A stretch of DNA of 54,776 nucleotides from positions 1 through 54,776 of the forward strand of contig SCQT01000131.1 in assembly GCA_004322015.1 (NCBI GenBank). The letters are read 5' to 3'. Position 1 is the first letter of the stretch, and every line of letters starts with the position of its first letter. The position numbers were made by a program, and so were the translations under genes. The stretch comes from Chitinophagaceae bacterium (GTDB taxonomy: Bacteria; Bacteroidota; Bacteroidia; Chitinophagales; Chitinophagaceae). The notes beneath the pieces were generated by a model, which saw only the letters and a list, made by a program, of their open reading frames with translations, was not told the DNA's origin and made no database searches. Below, in pieces: positions 34,483 through 44,662 of the stretch.

Positions 34483-36431
34483 TATTCAAACATTTTTTTA
34501 CTATCCACTTCCTCCTGAAGTATTTTTAAAAAATGTTCCGGATCCATTTTGCCGAGATCTCCATGCAGGCGTTTCCGCACCGACAGTTTATTTTCTTCTG
34601 CTTCTTTTTCGCCGATCACGATCATGTATGGAATTTTCATCAGTTCCGCCTCCCGGATTTTTTTACCAATCTTCTCGTTTCTCTCGTCTATTTCAGCACG
34701 AATTTCAGTATTTTTTAATAATTGAAATATTTTTTTCGCATATTCCATGGATTTATCACTGATGGGCAGCACTTTTACCTGAACAGGGGTCAGCCAAAGG
34801 GGGAAATTCCCCGCACAATGCTCTATCAAAACAGCTACGAACCTTTCCAGAGAGCCGAAGGGCGCCCGGTGGATCATTACCGGACGATGTTTCTGGTTAT
34901 CGGAGCCTATATACTCCAACTCAAACCGCTCAGGCAGGTTATAATCAACCTGAATAGTTCCTAACTGCCATTTTCTCCCGATCGCATCTTTTACCATAAA
35001 ATCGAGCTTAGGCCCGTAAAAAGCGGCTTCACCGTATTCTATAGTGACAGATTTTAACCCTTTTTCCCTGACCGCTTCAATAATGGCCTGTTCCGCCAGA
35101 TTCCAGTTTTCATCTGATCCTATATATTTAGTTCTATCCTCCTTATCGCGAAGGGATATCTGCGCCGTATAATCTGTGAAGTGAAATACACTGAACACAT
35201 ATAACACTAAATCAATCACTTTAATGAATTCTTCTTTCACCTGATCAGGGCGGCAGAACAGATGTGCGTCGTCTTGTGTAAATCCGCGTACCCGTGTCAA
35301 TCCGTGCAGTTCGCCGCTTTGCTCATAACGATACACCGTGCCGAATTCCGCCAGCCGGACCGGAAGGTCTTTGTAAGAATGCGGCGATGATTTATAAATT
35401 TCACAATGATGCGGACAATTCATCGGCTTCAGCAGAAAAGCTTCTCCTTCCTGCGGGGTGGTGATAGGATGAAAGCTATCTTTTCCGTACTTTTCGTAAT
35501 GCCCCGAAGTAATATAAAGATTGATGTTCCCGATATGCGGGGTAATGACAGGAAGATACCCTGCCTCCACTTGCTTTCGTTGCAGGAACTGTTGTAATTT
35601 TTCACGCAGTTGTGCGCCTTTGGGCAGCCATAAAGGAAGTCCGGCGCCCACTTTTTCCGAAAAAGTGAATAGCTCAAGTTCCTTTCCCAGCTTACGGTGA
35701 TCTCGCTTTTTAGCTTCCTCCAGCATCGTTAAATATTCCTCCAATTCTTTTTGCTGGGGAAACGTGATTCCGTAAATGCGGGTGAGCATCTTATTGTGTT
35801 CGTCACCACGCCAGTAGGCCCCGGCTATGTTAGTGAGTTTGATGGCTTTAATAAAACCCGTATCCGGAATATGCGGGCCGCGGCAGAGGTCGGTGAAATG
35901 TCCCTGGGTATAAAAAGTTATTTCGCCGTCTTTTAACCCGTCTATTAATTCCAGCTTATATTCATCACCTTTCTTTTGAAAATAATCAATGGCCTCTTTT
36001 TTGGAGACATCCTTCCTGATGTAAGGATTTTTTCCCTGAGCAAGCATCTTCATTTTTGCCTCTAACTTCACTAATTCCTCATCGGTAATTTGCCGGTCAC
36101 CCAAATCAATATCATAATAAAATCCGTTTTCAATGGCAGGCCCGATCCCGAACTTTACGCCCGGATATTCAGATTCTAATGCTTCTGCCATCAGATGGGC
36201 TGAAGAATGCCAGAAAGTAGATTTTCCTTCTGCATCGTCCCAGGTCAGTAATTTTACTTCCGCATCGTCATGGATCGGACGGGTAGCGTCCCAAACCTTT
36301 CCGTTTACTTTAGCTGCCAACACTTTGCGCGCCAGCCCCTGGCTGATAGAATGTGCAATATCCAAACCCGTAACCCCTTCGTTATATTCTTTTACCGTGC
36401 CGTCCGGAAGGGTAATATGTATCATTTTCAT
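34482..36431 (-). CDS. thrS: Threonyl-tRNA synthetase
   Basis: The class II synthetase charges tRNA-Thr in the cytoplasm. The 649-residue protein shows the N-terminal TGS domain ([19 protein letters not shown]), the editing domain with [11 protein letters not shown] and the [16 protein letters not shown] zinc-type motif, the class II core ([50 protein letters not shown]) and the anticodon-binding domain. The ATG at 36431 directly follows a -7 box (TACTTTCG, then CACCTT, then ATG), so the mRNA may have almost no leader; the alternative ATG two codons later is less likely. The upstream TonB receptor gene ends 30 bp before, so thrS seems to have its own promoter there. No T-box-like leader is possible in so short a space. 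Confidence 0.97.
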   Translation of the reverse strand: MKMIHITLPDGTVKEYNEGVTGLDIAHSISQGLARKVLAAKVNGKVWDATRPIHDDAEVKLLTWDDAEGKSTFWHSSAHLMAEALESEYPGVKFGIGPAIENGFYYDIDLGDRQITDEELVKLEAKMKMLAQGKNPYIRKDVSKKEAIDYFQKKGDEYKLELIDGLKDGEITFYTQGHFTDLCRGPHIPDTGFIKAIKLTNIAGAYWRGDEHNKMLTRIYGITFPQQKELEEYLTMLEEAKKRDHRKLGKELELFTFSEKVGAGLPLWLPKGAQLREKLQQFLQRKQVEAGYLPVITPHIGNINLYITSGHYEKYGKDSFHPITTPQEGEAFLLKPMNCPHHCEIYKSSPHSYKDLPVRLAEFGTVYRYEQSGELHGLTRVRGFTQDDAHLFCRPDQVKEEFIKVIDLVLYVFSVFHFTDYTAQISLRDKEDRTKYIGSDENWNLAEQAIIEAVREKGLKSVTIEYGEAAFYGPKLDFMVKDAIGRKWQLGTIQVDYNLPERFELEYIGSDNQKHRPVMIHRAPFGSLERFVAVLIEHCAGNFPLWLTPVQVKVLPISDKSMEYAKKIFQLLKNTEIRAEIDERNEKIGKKIREAELMKIPYMIVIGEKEAEENKLSVRKRLHGDLGKMDPEHFLKILQEEVDSKKMFE

Positions 36432-36437
36432 AAGGTG

Positions 36438-36445
36438 CGAAAGTA
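36438..36445 (-). promoter_or_regulatory. -7 box of thrS, six bases from the start codon
   Basis: On the minus strand TACTTTCG is followed by CACCTT and the ATG. A TTTT lies 18 bp upstream, inside the end of the TonB receptor gene, as a possible -33 box. Transcription would start at or next to the ATG (leaderless). Confidence 0.55.
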
Positions 36446-36461
36446 AGAAAAATTGGTATGC

Positions 36462-38861
36462 CTAAAACTTAAAATTCCACGTAACTGAAGGTATCACGGG
36501 AAACAGCGCCACCTTTTTGGCCTGTATTTTTAAGGTGCCGTTCAGATAATCTCCCTGCTGGTTAAAATAAATGAAATAAGGATTTAAACGGCTGTAAGCG
36601 TTGTAAACGGAAAATGACCAACTGTGGGAAAACTTCCTGTTGGGTTTGGGTGTGGGCCGATAAGTAGCGGAAAGATCAAGCCGGTTATATGGTTTCATGC
36701 GATAAGCATTTAACCGGCTGTATTGCTCCGATAGCACTCCTTCCATAAAATAGAATCTTTCGGGAAGAGTGACAGGGTTACCGGTATTGAATACAAAATC
36801 TCCTGCAAGGGTCCATTTATCACTAAGCCGGTATGCGACCACTACATCAATATCGTTTCTCCGGTCAAACCGGGAAGGATATTGTTGTCCGTTATTCAAG
36901 GCCGGAAATTGGCGCCATACCCAGGATAAGGTATAGCCCACCCAGCCTGTAAGCCTCCCCCTTTGTTTATGCACAAATAGCTCCGCACCATAAGCCCATC
37001 CTTTACCGAATACGAAAGAATTTTCCGGATCGGCTAAAGAGGGGATGTAGCCTTCAGCAAATTCAATTTGATTCTGTAAGCTTTTATAATAGACTTCTAA
37101 GGAAGTCTCAAATTCGTTTTCTCTAAAATTTCTGAAGTACCCTAATGAATATTGCCATACCATTTCCGGTTTCACCTTGTAGGTGCTCGGAACCCAAAGG
37201 TCAGTAGGTAATGTAGTTGTATTGCTGCTGACTAAATGAACATATTGGTAATTCCTGGTGACAGAGGCTTTCAAAGAACTGTTCGTATTTAATTCATAAC
37301 GTGCTATCAGCCTGGGTGCCAACCCTGAATAAATTTTGACAGGTTGAAATGATTTGTAAACTGTACTGTCAATTTTATTGCCTTCATTATCCTCCCGGTA
37401 TATTTTGTATGGGCCTGTCTGCACAAAAATGCTGTAACGCACTCCGGCGTTTACTTTTATCCTCTTGCTCACAGTCCAGTTATCTAAAAAATACACTGCG
37501 CCTTCATTGGCTCTTTTTACAAAAGGATTTTCGGGATTAAAGGAGTTATTTCCTGAATTACCTGAAAGTGTAGAGGGAGTAAAAGTATGGTAGGTATATT
37601 GTCCCCCAAATTTTATCTGATGTTTCGGACTGGCAAAATAGTCAAGGTCGCTGCGAATGCTTTCATCCCGGATGCCTGAATGCAAGCCGATGGTAAGGTT
37701 ATTTTGTGTGGCGTTAAAGTCAAAATTATAATCATTGTACAGCAGCATGGTATTGGAGAAAAGCTTTGGTCCGAATAAATGATTCCACCGCAAAGTGGCT
37801 GTGGCATTGCCCCAGGGGATATTGGTAGAGAATGACCTTTCACTGCTGGTGAAATTAAAAACATCCCTTCCAAAATAACCGCTCAGATAAAGCCGGTTTT
37901 TATCCGAAAAAATGTAATTGGCTTTGGCATTTAAATCATAAAAATAATAACCGGACCCGTGAAAGGAACTGCTTTTAGGGACGAAAGGCTTAGTTAACAG
38001 ATCCGCATAAGTGCGCCTGGCGGAAATGATGTAGGAAGATTTATTTTTTTTGATTGGGCCTTCAATGGAAAGCCTGGATGCAATTAACCCGATGCCGCCT
38101 TCGCCGTGAAAAGATTTATTATTCCCTTCTTTCATATTCACGTCAACCACAGAAGATAATCTCCCGCCGTAATTGGCAGGCATACCGCCCTTTATTAAAG
38201 TGACATCATTAATGGCATCGCTGTTGAATACGGAAAAAAAGCCGAATAAATGTCCGGGATTATAAACCGGGGCGTCGTCCAATAAAATCAGGTTCTGGTC
38301 CGGACTCCCCCCTCTGATATAAAGCCCTGCAGTGCCTTCATTTGATTGCACTCCCGGTAATAGCTGTAATGCTTTCAGGATATCCACTTCACCGAATAAT
38401 GCAGGCAACTCTTTTATTTTCTTCACAGACAGATCAATTTTCCCCATTTCAGTAGCGGTTACATTTTCATCCTTTCGCTGTGAAGATATCACCACTTCTT
38501 TGCCTGCTAATGGTTTCGTATGCAACTGGATATTTAAAGTCAGATTATGGCTTAAAGAAATTGTCTGCTCCAGGCTTTCATATCCCAGGTAAGAAAATGT
38601 AATCGTGTAATTCCCCGCCGGAAGTGAAATAGAGTAAAACCCGAAAGTATTGGTGGTTACCCCTTCATTCATCCCGTTTATAGCTACACTGGCTCCTATT
38701 AATGATTCGCCATTGGCAGAATCACGCACGTAGCCATTGATGGTAAAACGGGTTTGTGCGAAAAGCAAATTGCTGAAAGCAGAAAGCAGGATAGTAACAC
38801 CAACTAACCCGATGTACTTATATAAATTCTTTAAAAAAAACCTTTTAACCACAACGTACAT
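36462..38861 (-). CDS. TonB-dependent outer-membrane receptor with carboxypeptidase-like N-terminal domain
   Basis: This is a predicted active importer in the outer membrane, driven by TonB-ExbBD; substrate unknown. Order: signal peptide (LYKYIGLVGVTILLSAF, cleavage after FAQ), a carboxypeptidase-regulatory-like domain (FTINGYVRDSANGESLIGAS), the plug (LPGVQSNEGTAGLYIRGGSP, LLDDAPVYNP) and a roughly 550-residue beta-barrel ending in an aromatic residue (SVTWNFKF). I start it at the ATG at 38861 (799 residues): an earlier in-frame TTG at 38870 falls inside the -7 box TAACTTTG. There is no SusD partner gene, so it is more like the siderophore/peptide type than a glycan SusC. thrS follows 30 bp later with its own promoter. 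Confidence 0.92.
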   Translation of the reverse strand: MYVVVKRFFLKNLYKYIGLVGVTILLSAFSNLLFAQTRFTINGYVRDSANGESLIGASVAINGMNEGVTTNTFGFYSISLPAGNYTITFSYLGYESLEQTISLSHNLTLNIQLHTKPLAGKEVVISSQRKDENVTATEMGKIDLSVKKIKELPALFGEVDILKALQLLPGVQSNEGTAGLYIRGGSPDQNLILLDDAPVYNPGHLFGFFSVFNSDAINDVTLIKGGMPANYGGRLSSVVDVNMKEGNNKSFHGEGGIGLIASRLSIEGPIKKNKSSYIISARRTYADLLTKPFVPKSSSFHGSGYYFYDLNAKANYIFSDKNRLYLSGYFGRDVFNFTSSERSFSTNIPWGNATATLRWNHLFGPKLFSNTMLLYNDYNFDFNATQNNLTIGLHSGIRDESIRSDLDYFASPKHQIKFGGQYTYHTFTPSTLSGNSGNNSFNPENPFVKRANEGAVYFLDNWTVSKRIKVNAGVRYSIFVQTGPYKIYREDNEGNKIDSTVYKSFQPVKIYSGLAPRLIARYELNTNSSLKASVTRNYQYVHLVSSNTTTLPTDLWVPSTYKVKPEMVWQYSLGYFRNFRENEFETSLEVYYKSLQNQIEFAEGYIPSLADPENSFVFGKGWAYGAELFVHKQRGRLTGWVGYTLSWVWRQFPALNNGQQYPSRFDRRNDIDVVVAYRLSDKWTLAGDFVFNTGNPVTLPERFYFMEGVLSEQYSRLNAYRMKPYNRLDLSATYRPTPKPNRKFSHSWSFSVYNAYSRLNPYFIYFNQQGDYLNGTLKIQAKKVALFPVIPSVTWNFKF

Positions 38862-38867
38862 AAGGTG

Positions 38868-38875
38868 CAAAGTTA
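38868..38875 (-). promoter_or_regulatory. -7 box of the TonB receptor gene
   Basis: TAACTTTG on the minus strand is followed by CACCTT and the ATG at 38861, the same arrangement as in front of thrS. It decides the start codon, because the upstream TTG lies within the box. Confidence 0.6.
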
Positions 38876-38957
38876 AGAAGGGACAAACGAGAAAAGAATA
38901 AATAATAATAATATGAAATTGAAGTAGCAGGTTTTATTTTAGAACATGCCTAAAAAA

Positions 38958-39548
38958 TTAAAACTGCAGCGTTTTGCTGATTTCTCCGCAACCCAGCATT
39001 TCATCTCCGTAATATGGATTGTTGATCCGTTGAATGCTGCTTAGCCAGTAAGCGCCGTTGCCGTCGTTGAACATCGGACAAAAATCACGATACACTTTCT
39101 GGCCTTTTAATCCGGTAGATGTGATAAGGTCATAAGTAATATCAGAGATCATTTGAAATTCACGGCGTTTGCCAAGGATGGTCTTTTCTCCCAATAATCC
39201 TGCTATTTCTCCGCTCAGGCTAACTAAAGATTCATGAGCCTTATTGTACCGGGCTGTGTCTGATTGCAGTTCATTCAGAGAAATGGCCTGCGCATTTTGA
39301 AGGAGGTTACCCGCAGCTTCATCAGCAGCCGTAGTATCTGACTTTACAAAAGCATCCTTCAACTGATAATAGGTATTCAGAAAAGTATTTACCCGGGCGG
39401 ATAATGTATCCGAAACTTTTACATTCATTTTTACCAGCGTAGTATCGGCGGTATTGTCTCCGGCCTGATTTTTTTGTTGGGAAGAATGGCAGGAGACTAA
39501 AAATGCAAATGAGCCCGATACCGATAACGCAAACATTAACTTTTTCAT
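38958..39548 (-). CDS. Lipoprotein with DUF3347-type domain (probable copper-related)
   Basis: The protein has a lipoprotein signal peptide with lipobox FLVSC (start at the ATG at 39548, 196 residues). An earlier in-frame start at 39710 is rejected because it lies upstream of the -7 box at 39564-39571 and would bury the signal peptide. The mature part matches the DUF3347 pattern: an antiparallel helical region (FLNTYYQLKDAFVKSD), then FCPMFNDGNGAYWLSS and NNPYYGDEMLGCGE. The Cys-Pro-Met and Cys-Gly elements in this family are linked to periplasmic copper handling and are also found at the end of CusB-like efflux adaptors. No efflux pump is next to it. Confidence 0.8.
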   Translation of the reverse strand: MKKLMFALSVSGSFAFLVSCHSSQQKNQAGDNTADTTLVKMNVKVSDTLSARVNTFLNTYYQLKDAFVKSDTTAADEAAGNLLQNAQAISLNELQSDTARYNKAHESLVSLSGEIAGLLGEKTILGKRREFQMISDITYDLITSTGLKGQKVYRDFCPMFNDGNGAYWLSSIQRINNPYYGDEMLGCGEISKTLQF

Positions 39549-39563
39549 AAGGTTGCTTTGGTG

Positions 39564-39571
39564 CAAAGATA
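39564..39571 (-). promoter_or_regulatory. -7 box of the DUF3347 lipoprotein gene
   Basis: TATCTTTG on the minus strand, followed by CACC and 15 bp later by the ATG at 39548. It supports the shorter start. Confidence 0.6.
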
Positions 39572-39736
39572 AGATTTCCATCCTGAAAATCGTACCTTTG
39601 CAGCCTTTATGACTTTGGCTGTCTTGATTGGATCGTTTTGGAGCAAGACTTTGCAGTGGGCTGTGGCTCAGGGATGAACTATTTCTGATTCGGTAATGAT
39701 GATTGACCATTGATAATTCACTATTGACCTCTTTTT

Positions 39737-41704
39737 ATGCTGATAGCTTTAAACCATATCACATTTGAATTTGGCGCTCATACAATTTTTAAGGACGCTT
39801 CCTGGCATATTATGCCCAATGAACGGATCGGTTTGATTGGTGTAAATGGTGCCGGAAAATCCACTTTACTGCGTATTATCAATCAGGAATATGCTGTTTC
39901 TGAGGGCAGTGTGGAACGGGCAGGTAGTGTGTCTGTAGGGTTTTTCAATCAGGATTTGCTGAGTTTTGAAAGCAATGAGTCTATTTTGCATGTAGCGATG
40001 ACTGCCTTTGAAAAAGCCCTGAGACTGGAAAAGGAAATGGAGGCTATTACAGAAAGACTTAGTCATTCGCAGGATGAAAAATTATTGATGGAATACAGTG
40101 AAAAGTTACATGAGTATGAAGCATTGGATGGGTATAATATTCAGCATCGTACGGAAGCATTGCTGGAAGGCTTAGGATTCAGCACGAGCGATTTACAACG
40201 GCCATATAACGAATTTTCCGGAGGCTGGCGCATGCGTGTATTGCTCGCACGCATGATGCTTCAGCAACCGGAGGTGCTGATGCTGGACGAGCCTACCAAC
40301 CATTTGGATTTGCCTTCAATTGAATGGCTGGAAAGATATTTACAACGTTACCGGGGAACCGTTATCATCACTTCTCATGATCGTTATTTTCTTGACAGGA
40401 TGGTCACTAAAATTGTAGAAGTTTATCAACAACAACTTATTCAATATTCGGGAAACTATTCCTTTTATCAGTCGGAAAAGGCTTTGCGGTTGGAGCAGCA
40501 GCAACGGGCTTATGAAAATCAACAGGAATATATCCGACAACAGGAAAGATTTATAGAACGTTTCCGTGCCAAAGCCACTAAAGCGGCGCAGGCGCAAAGC
40601 GCCATGAAACGATTGGAAAAATTAGACAGGATTGAAGAGGTGGATGGTGGTCCGGATAAAATCAGGATAAGATTTAATATTAGTACTGTACCGGGGAAAA
40701 TATTATGCACACTGAAGGATGTACACAAACAATTTGGAGAGCATATTATTTTAGATCATGCTGATGCAGAGATCAACCGGGGAGATAAGATAGCGCTCAT
40801 AGGAGCAAATGGGAAAGGAAAATCCACTTTGCTGCGTATTATAGCAGGCACCGGGAAATTCCAGGGAGAAAGGGTTCCGGGGCACAATGTGCAGACCAGC
40901 TTTTATGCCCAGCATCAATTGGAAGCACTGAATTTAAATAATGATTTAGTCACCGAATTGCAACATTGCGGCAGCAGTTATACGGAACAGGAATTGAGAA
41001 CCTTGTTGGGTTGTTTTCTCTTTTCAGGTGATGATGTGTTTAAGAAAATAAGGGTACTGTCAGGTGGTGAAAAAGCACGCGTGGCGTTGGCAAAAACGAT
41101 TATCAGCAAAGCAAATTTCTTATTATTGGATGAGCCGACCAATCATCTGGATATTAATTCGGTTGAAATGCTGATAGATGCGCTGAATCAATATACAGGC
41201 AGCTACGTGCTGGTTTCACATGATCGTTATTTTGTCAGTAAAACAGCCAATAAAATCTGGGAAATTACAGATCACCAGATCAAAGAATTCACCGGCACTT
41301 ATGAAGAATGGGAAGAATGGAAAAAAAGGATGACTGATAGAAATGATATTCTTCAGAATAATAAGGATATAGAGATAGAAAAGGAGAAAAGGGAGGAAAT
41401 ATATTCGGAGCAGGAACCTGCCTCTTCCAATGGAAAGAAAGTGATCAATAAAGAAGCCCAAAAGGTATTGGCCAAACAGAAAAAGAAGTTTGAACAGTTA
41501 GAGACATCTTTAAATAGAATCAAAGAAGAAAAATCAATGCTGGAGACTGCATTAGCGGACCCGGCTACTTATGCGGATAAAGACAAGTTTTTAAATACTG
41601 AAAATGAATATAGACGGGTATCTGATCAGTTGGAAAAAGTGAATGCCGAATATGAATCGGCTTTTGAAAAAATGATGCAAATGGAGGCACAGATTACTGC
41701 CTGA
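39737..41704 (+). CDS. ABC-F family ATPase (ribosome-associated)
   Basis: The 655-residue protein has two ABC ATPase domains in one chain and no membrane segment, the mark of ABC-F translation factors that act in the ribosomal E site. Walker A motifs are GVNGAGKSTLL and GANGKGKSTLL, signatures FSGGWRMRVLL and LSGGEKARVAL, Walker B MLDEPTNHLD and LLDEPTNHLD. The basic linker between the domains is short to medium (YENQQEYIRQQERFIERFRAK) and the C-terminal extension (about 540-655) is a charged coiled coil (LAKQKKKFEQLETSLNRIKEE), as in the Uup/YdiF-like subgroup. Antibiotic resistance is possible for ABC-F proteins but nothing here indicates it. Confidence 0.93.
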   Translation: MLIALNHITFEFGAHTIFKDASWHIMPNERIGLIGVNGAGKSTLLRIINQEYAVSEGSVERAGSVSVGFFNQDLLSFESNESILHVAMTAFEKALRLEKEMEAITERLSHSQDEKLLMEYSEKLHEYEALDGYNIQHRTEALLEGLGFSTSDLQRPYNEFSGGWRMRVLLARMMLQQPEVLMLDEPTNHLDLPSIEWLERYLQRYRGTVIITSHDRYFLDRMVTKIVEVYQQQLIQYSGNYSFYQSEKALRLEQQQRAYENQQEYIRQQERFIERFRAKATKAAQAQSAMKRLEKLDRIEEVDGGPDKIRIRFNISTVPGKILCTLKDVHKQFGEHIILDHADAEINRGDKIALIGANGKGKSTLLRIIAGTGKFQGERVPGHNVQTSFYAQHQLEALNLNNDLVTELQHCGSSYTEQELRTLLGCFLFSGDDVFKKIRVLSGGEKARVALAKTIISKANFLLLDEPTNHLDINSVEMLIDALNQYTGSYVLVSHDRYFVSKTANKIWEITDHQIKEFTGTYEEWEEWKKRMTDRNDILQNNKDIEIEKEKREEIYSEQEPASSNGKKVINKEAQKVLAKQKKKFEQLETSLNRIKEEKSMLETALADPATYADKDKFLNTENEYRRVSDQLEKVNAEYESAFEKMMQMEAQITA

Positions 41705-41742
41705 ACATTTGTATAATATCGTTACCACTTTAAGTAAAATGA

Positions 41743-42318
41743 ATGAATGATTTGAATCTTACTATCGCTGCCATAAAAAACCTTAAGCAGGTAGGCAGCA
41801 TAGTCCCCAGCAGTCAATTTTTGGTTCGGAAAATTATAAAAAGGATTGATTTCAGCAAGCAGACTAATATTTTGGAATTAGGAGCAGGTAGTGGGGTCAT
41901 TACCAAAGGAATTCTGAGCCAAATGTCTGATAATTCTGTTCTCTATTCTTATGAAAATAACACCAGATTGATAGCTTTGCTGGAAGGGATTGATGATGCC
42001 AGGCTGATCGTGAAAGGAGAAAGTGTCTCAAACCTGAGTGCGCTTCAGGATGATTATTTTGATGTGGTTATTTCCAGTTTGCCGTTGGCTAATTTGAAGA
42101 ATGAATTTAAAAACAGTATTTATAAAAATGTCCGGTCCAAGTTAAAAAAGTCGGGTACTTTCATTCAGTACCAATATCTGCTTTCTGATTATAAAAAAAT
42201 AGAAAGATATTTTCGTAATTGCCATCTTGGTTTTTGCCTCTTTAATATTCCTCCTGCTTTTATCTATAAAATAGAGATGATAAGCGATGGACATACGATG
42301 AAAGATCTATCCTCCTAG
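41743..42318 (+). CDS. Class I SAM-dependent methyltransferase, PmtA-like
   Basis: The 191-residue protein resembles phospholipid N-methyltransferases and related rRNA-dimethylase-like enzymes: an N-terminal helix with VGSIVPSSQFLVRKI, the SAM motif I ILELGAGSGVITKGIL, an acidic residue ending strand 2 (LYSYENN), and YFDVVISSLPLANL in place of the catalytic motif, with a C-terminal NIPPAFIYKIE. Phosphatidylethanolamine is the typical acceptor of the group, but Bacteroidota homologues are not characterised as far as I can say. An overlapping ATG at 41739 is followed at once by a stop, so the ATG at 41743 is used. It lies 38 bp behind the ABC-F gene. Confidence 0.78.
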   Translation: MNDLNLTIAAIKNLKQVGSIVPSSQFLVRKIIKRIDFSKQTNILELGAGSGVITKGILSQMSDNSVLYSYENNTRLIALLEGIDDARLIVKGESVSNLSALQDDYFDVVISSLPLANLKNEFKNSIYKNVRSKLKKSGTFIQYQYLLSDYKKIERYFRNCHLGFCLFNIPPAFIYKIEMISDGHTMKDLSS

Positions 42319-42373
42319 TATGAATGGAGTTATTCTAATATTGAACATAGGGCATTAATTGAGATTCAGATAT

Positions 42374-43408
42374 TTATGATCTCTCCAGCAGATCCTTCAT
42401 CCTGTCTCTCGATTTATTAAAGATCTTTTGCCCGTTCTGCCTCCCCTTGCGGATTTGTATCCTTTCATCTTCCGGCAATTCCAATTCATGCATACAATCT
42501 GTACTGCAACAGCCCTTAAACTTTCCTGCGCATTCCTCACATTGAATGAAAAGCAGGTGGCAGCCCTCATTTTTGCAGTTCACATGTCTGTCGCAGGGCT
42601 TGCCGCATTGATGACACCGGCTGATAATTTCGTCCGTGACTTTTTCTCCCAGGCGTTCATCAAATACAAAGTTTTTACCATGGAATTTCACCGGTAAATG
42701 TTCCCCTTCCGCCTGGTGCACATAATTGATAATGCCGCCTTCCAGATGAAATACATGTGTAAAGCCGTTGTGCTTCATCCACGCGCTGGCCTTTTCACAA
42801 CGAATGCCTCCGGTACAATACATTACAATGTTTTTATCTTTCTGATCCTTCAGCATATTCACTGCCATAGGTAGTTGTTCTCTGAAAGTATCGGAAGGTA
42901 TTTCAATGGCGTTTTCAAAATGCCCGACTTCATATTCGTAATGATTGCGCATATCCACCACAATCGTAGTTCTATCGTCCGTTAATTGATTAAATGCTTT
43001 TGCATCCACATATTGCCCCTTACGGAACATATTAAAAGTAGGATCATCAATACCATCTGCCACGATCTTTCCCCTGACTTTTATTTTCAGCAACCAGAAA
43101 GATTGACCGTCGTTATCCACAGCGATATTTAACCGGATATTTTTTAAAAAAGGGATGGTATCCAGATAATATTTAAAGGCGTCCATATTGAATTCGGGCA
43201 CGCTTATCTGTGCATTGATGCCTTCATGAGCCACATAAATTCTTCCGAAAATCTTTAATTTTTCCAAGTTGACATAGAGCTCATCCCTGAATTGGGAAGG
43301 ATCCTTTATCTCAGCATATTGATAAAAGGAAATGGTAATCCTTTTGAAGCTCTCAGCCAGCATCCTGGCTTTCATCTCTTTGGATGATACGCGGTTGTGT
43401 AATGCCAT
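42374..43408 (-). CDS. trhO: tRNA uridine(34) hydroxylase, rhodanese-domain protein
   Basis: TrhO (YceA) hydroxylates U34 in the tRNA anticodon, giving 5-hydroxyuridine. The 344-residue protein has the N-terminal acylphosphatase-like domain ([17 protein letters not shown]), the rhodanese domain with catalytic Cys198 in [21 protein letters not shown], and a C-terminal Cys-rich part with several Cys-x-x-Cys pairs ([24 protein letters not shown]). All of this is as in Bacteroidota and gammaproteobacterial TrhO. A -7 box, TACCTTTG, lies 49 bp upstream on the minus strand. Confidence 0.92.
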   Translation of the reverse strand: MALHNRVSSKEMKARMLAESFKRITISFYQYAEIKDPSQFRDELYVNLEKLKIFGRIYVAHEGINAQISVPEFNMDAFKYYLDTIPFLKNIRLNIAVDNDGQSFWLLKIKVRGKIVADGIDDPTFNMFRKGQYVDAKAFNQLTDDRTTIVVDMRNHYEYEVGHFENAIEIPSDTFREQLPMAVNMLKDQKDKNIVMYCTGGIRCEKASAWMKHNGFTHVFHLEGGIINYVHQAEGEHLPVKFHGKNFVFDERLGEKVTDEIISRCHQCGKPCDRHVNCKNEGCHLLFIQCEECAGKFKGCCSTDCMHELELPEDERIQIRKGRQNGQKIFNKSRDRMKDLLERS

Positions 43409-43457
43409 CTTCTCTGAAATTTTAAGAATGTTTGCATGACAAGCAAAATTTCAAATG

Positions 43458-43465
43458 CAAAGGTA
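43458..43465 (-). promoter_or_regulatory. -7 box of trhO
   Basis: TACCTTTG on the minus strand at 43465-43458, about 50 bp before the ATG at 43408. Confidence 0.5.
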
Positions 43466-43483
43466 AGCATTGAAACAGAATCA

Positions 43484-44383
43484 TCATCTGTATCCCGGGT
43501 GAAACCTTTGTAAAGTATCTCTCAGATATTCCCTGTCAATATGCGTATAGATCTCTGTAGTAGTGATGCTTTCATGCCCCAGCATTTGTTGAACAGCGCG
43601 CAGATCAGCTCCGCCTTCGATCAAATGGGTAGCAAAGGAATGACGAAAAGTGTGCGGAGATATATTTTTGGTAATGCCAGCTTTGGCTGCCAAAGCTTTA
43701 ATGATGTAGAAGATCATCACCCGGCTTAAAGGATTTCCTCTTTTATTTAGAAAAAGGATATCGGGAAATGTAGGATTGACAGGTAAATGCACCCGGATAT
43801 CTTTTTGATAAAGAGCTATATATTTCAACGCCATGGTGCCGACCGGTACTAAACGCTCTTTATTACCTTTGCCAATAATGCGTATAAAACCCGCTTCATG
43901 ATAAATATTGGAAATGCGCAGGCTGATGACCTCGCTGACACGCAGGCCGCAACTGTACATCGTTTCAAGAATGGCTTTATTCCGTCCGCCATCCGGCTTG
44001 CTGAGATCAATAGCAGCTATAATCTTTTCTATTTCTTCAAAGGTTAACACTTCAGGCAGTTTTCGTTTTAATTTCGGCGCATCCAGCAATTCTGCAGGAT
44101 TATAATCTATCATATTTTCGATTAACAAGTATTTATAAAATGCTTTTACCCCCGATATGATCCTTGCCTGAGAAGTGGTGGTCATCCCTAACATGGCAAT
44201 TTCATAAACAAATTGCTGTAACTCTTCTTCCGAGATTTTTTCCGGAGACTTTTTTTCACCGCTGGAATTAAGATATTCCGACAATAAAGTGACATCATGC
44301 AGGTATGCAGAAATAGAGTTTTCAGATAAAGACCGCTCTAATTGTAAATATGCTTTGAAACCATTTAAATAGGATGTCCACAT
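43484..44383 (-). CDS. xerD: Tyrosine recombinase XerD
   Basis: This site-specific recombinase resolves chromosome dimers at dif together with XerC. The 299-residue length and the N-terminal SAM-like core-binding domain (YLQLERSLSENSISAYLHDV) are as in XerD. The catalytic set is complete: Arg in YSCGLRVSEVISLR, His/Arg in SPHTFRHSFATHL, His in MLGHESITTTEIY, and the Tyr nucleophile in the same segment. The housekeeping context and family-typical length argue against an element integrase. XerC cannot be formally excluded without a tree. It diverges from asnB. Confidence 0.9.
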   Translation of the reverse strand: MWTSYLNGFKAYLQLERSLSENSISAYLHDVTLLSEYLNSSGEKKSPEKISEEELQQFVYEIAMLGMTTTSQARIISGVKAFYKYLLIENMIDYNPAELLDAPKLKRKLPEVLTFEEIEKIIAAIDLSKPDGGRNKAILETMYSCGLRVSEVISLRISNIYHEAGFIRIIGKGNKERLVPVGTMALKYIALYQKDIRVHLPVNPTFPDILFLNKRGNPLSRVMIFYIIKALAAKAGITKNISPHTFRHSFATHLIEGGADLRAVQQMLGHESITTTEIYTHIDREYLRDTLQRFHPGYR

Positions 44384-44599
44384 AATAACAAAATAACATG
44401 ATAAAAGTCAAAAGATAAAGGAAAAATGGCTAAATCCGCGAATTCGTGTACCCTGATATTATAATATTGAGAATCAACACGTTCTAAAATCCGAAACTCC
44501 GCTGGCGATCAACCTCATTCCGATTGTTTGTTATAAGTTCGTTGTTTTTAATTAATTCCCCCCAATTTGTTATCATTATCTAAGGCTTAACAAATATTT
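44384..44599. other. Divergent spacer between xerD and asnB
   Basis: No gene is visible. The stretch is AT-rich and contains no repeat tract of the 8-bp family; no convincing -7 box for xerD was found on the minus strand. Confidence 0.5.
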
Positions 44600-44630
44600 T
44601 TTGATAATATCTAAACATATTTTAATTTTG
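44600..44630 (+). promoter_or_regulatory. Promoter of asnB
   Basis: TTTG at 44600-44603, a 19-bp spacer and TAATTTTG at 44623-44630: an almost perfect Bacteroidota -33/-7 pair, 32 bp upstream of the ATG at 44663. Confidence 0.8.
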
Positions 44631-44662
44631 CAAGGAATTATTAAAGCAAAAAACTTGTTTTT

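Noticed and set aside
36432-36461. T-box or other leader control for thrS
   Set aside because: Only 30 bp separate thrS from the upstream gene, and the -7 box is six bases from the start codon.
39549-39710. Longer N-terminus for the DUF3347 lipoprotein
   Set aside because: It would put the lipobox signal peptide in the middle of the protein and lies upstream of the -7 box at 39564-39571.
43484-44383. Tyrosine recombinase as integrase of a mobile element
   Set aside because: Length and motifs fit housekeeping XerD, and there is no att-like repeat, tRNA gene or phage gene around it.
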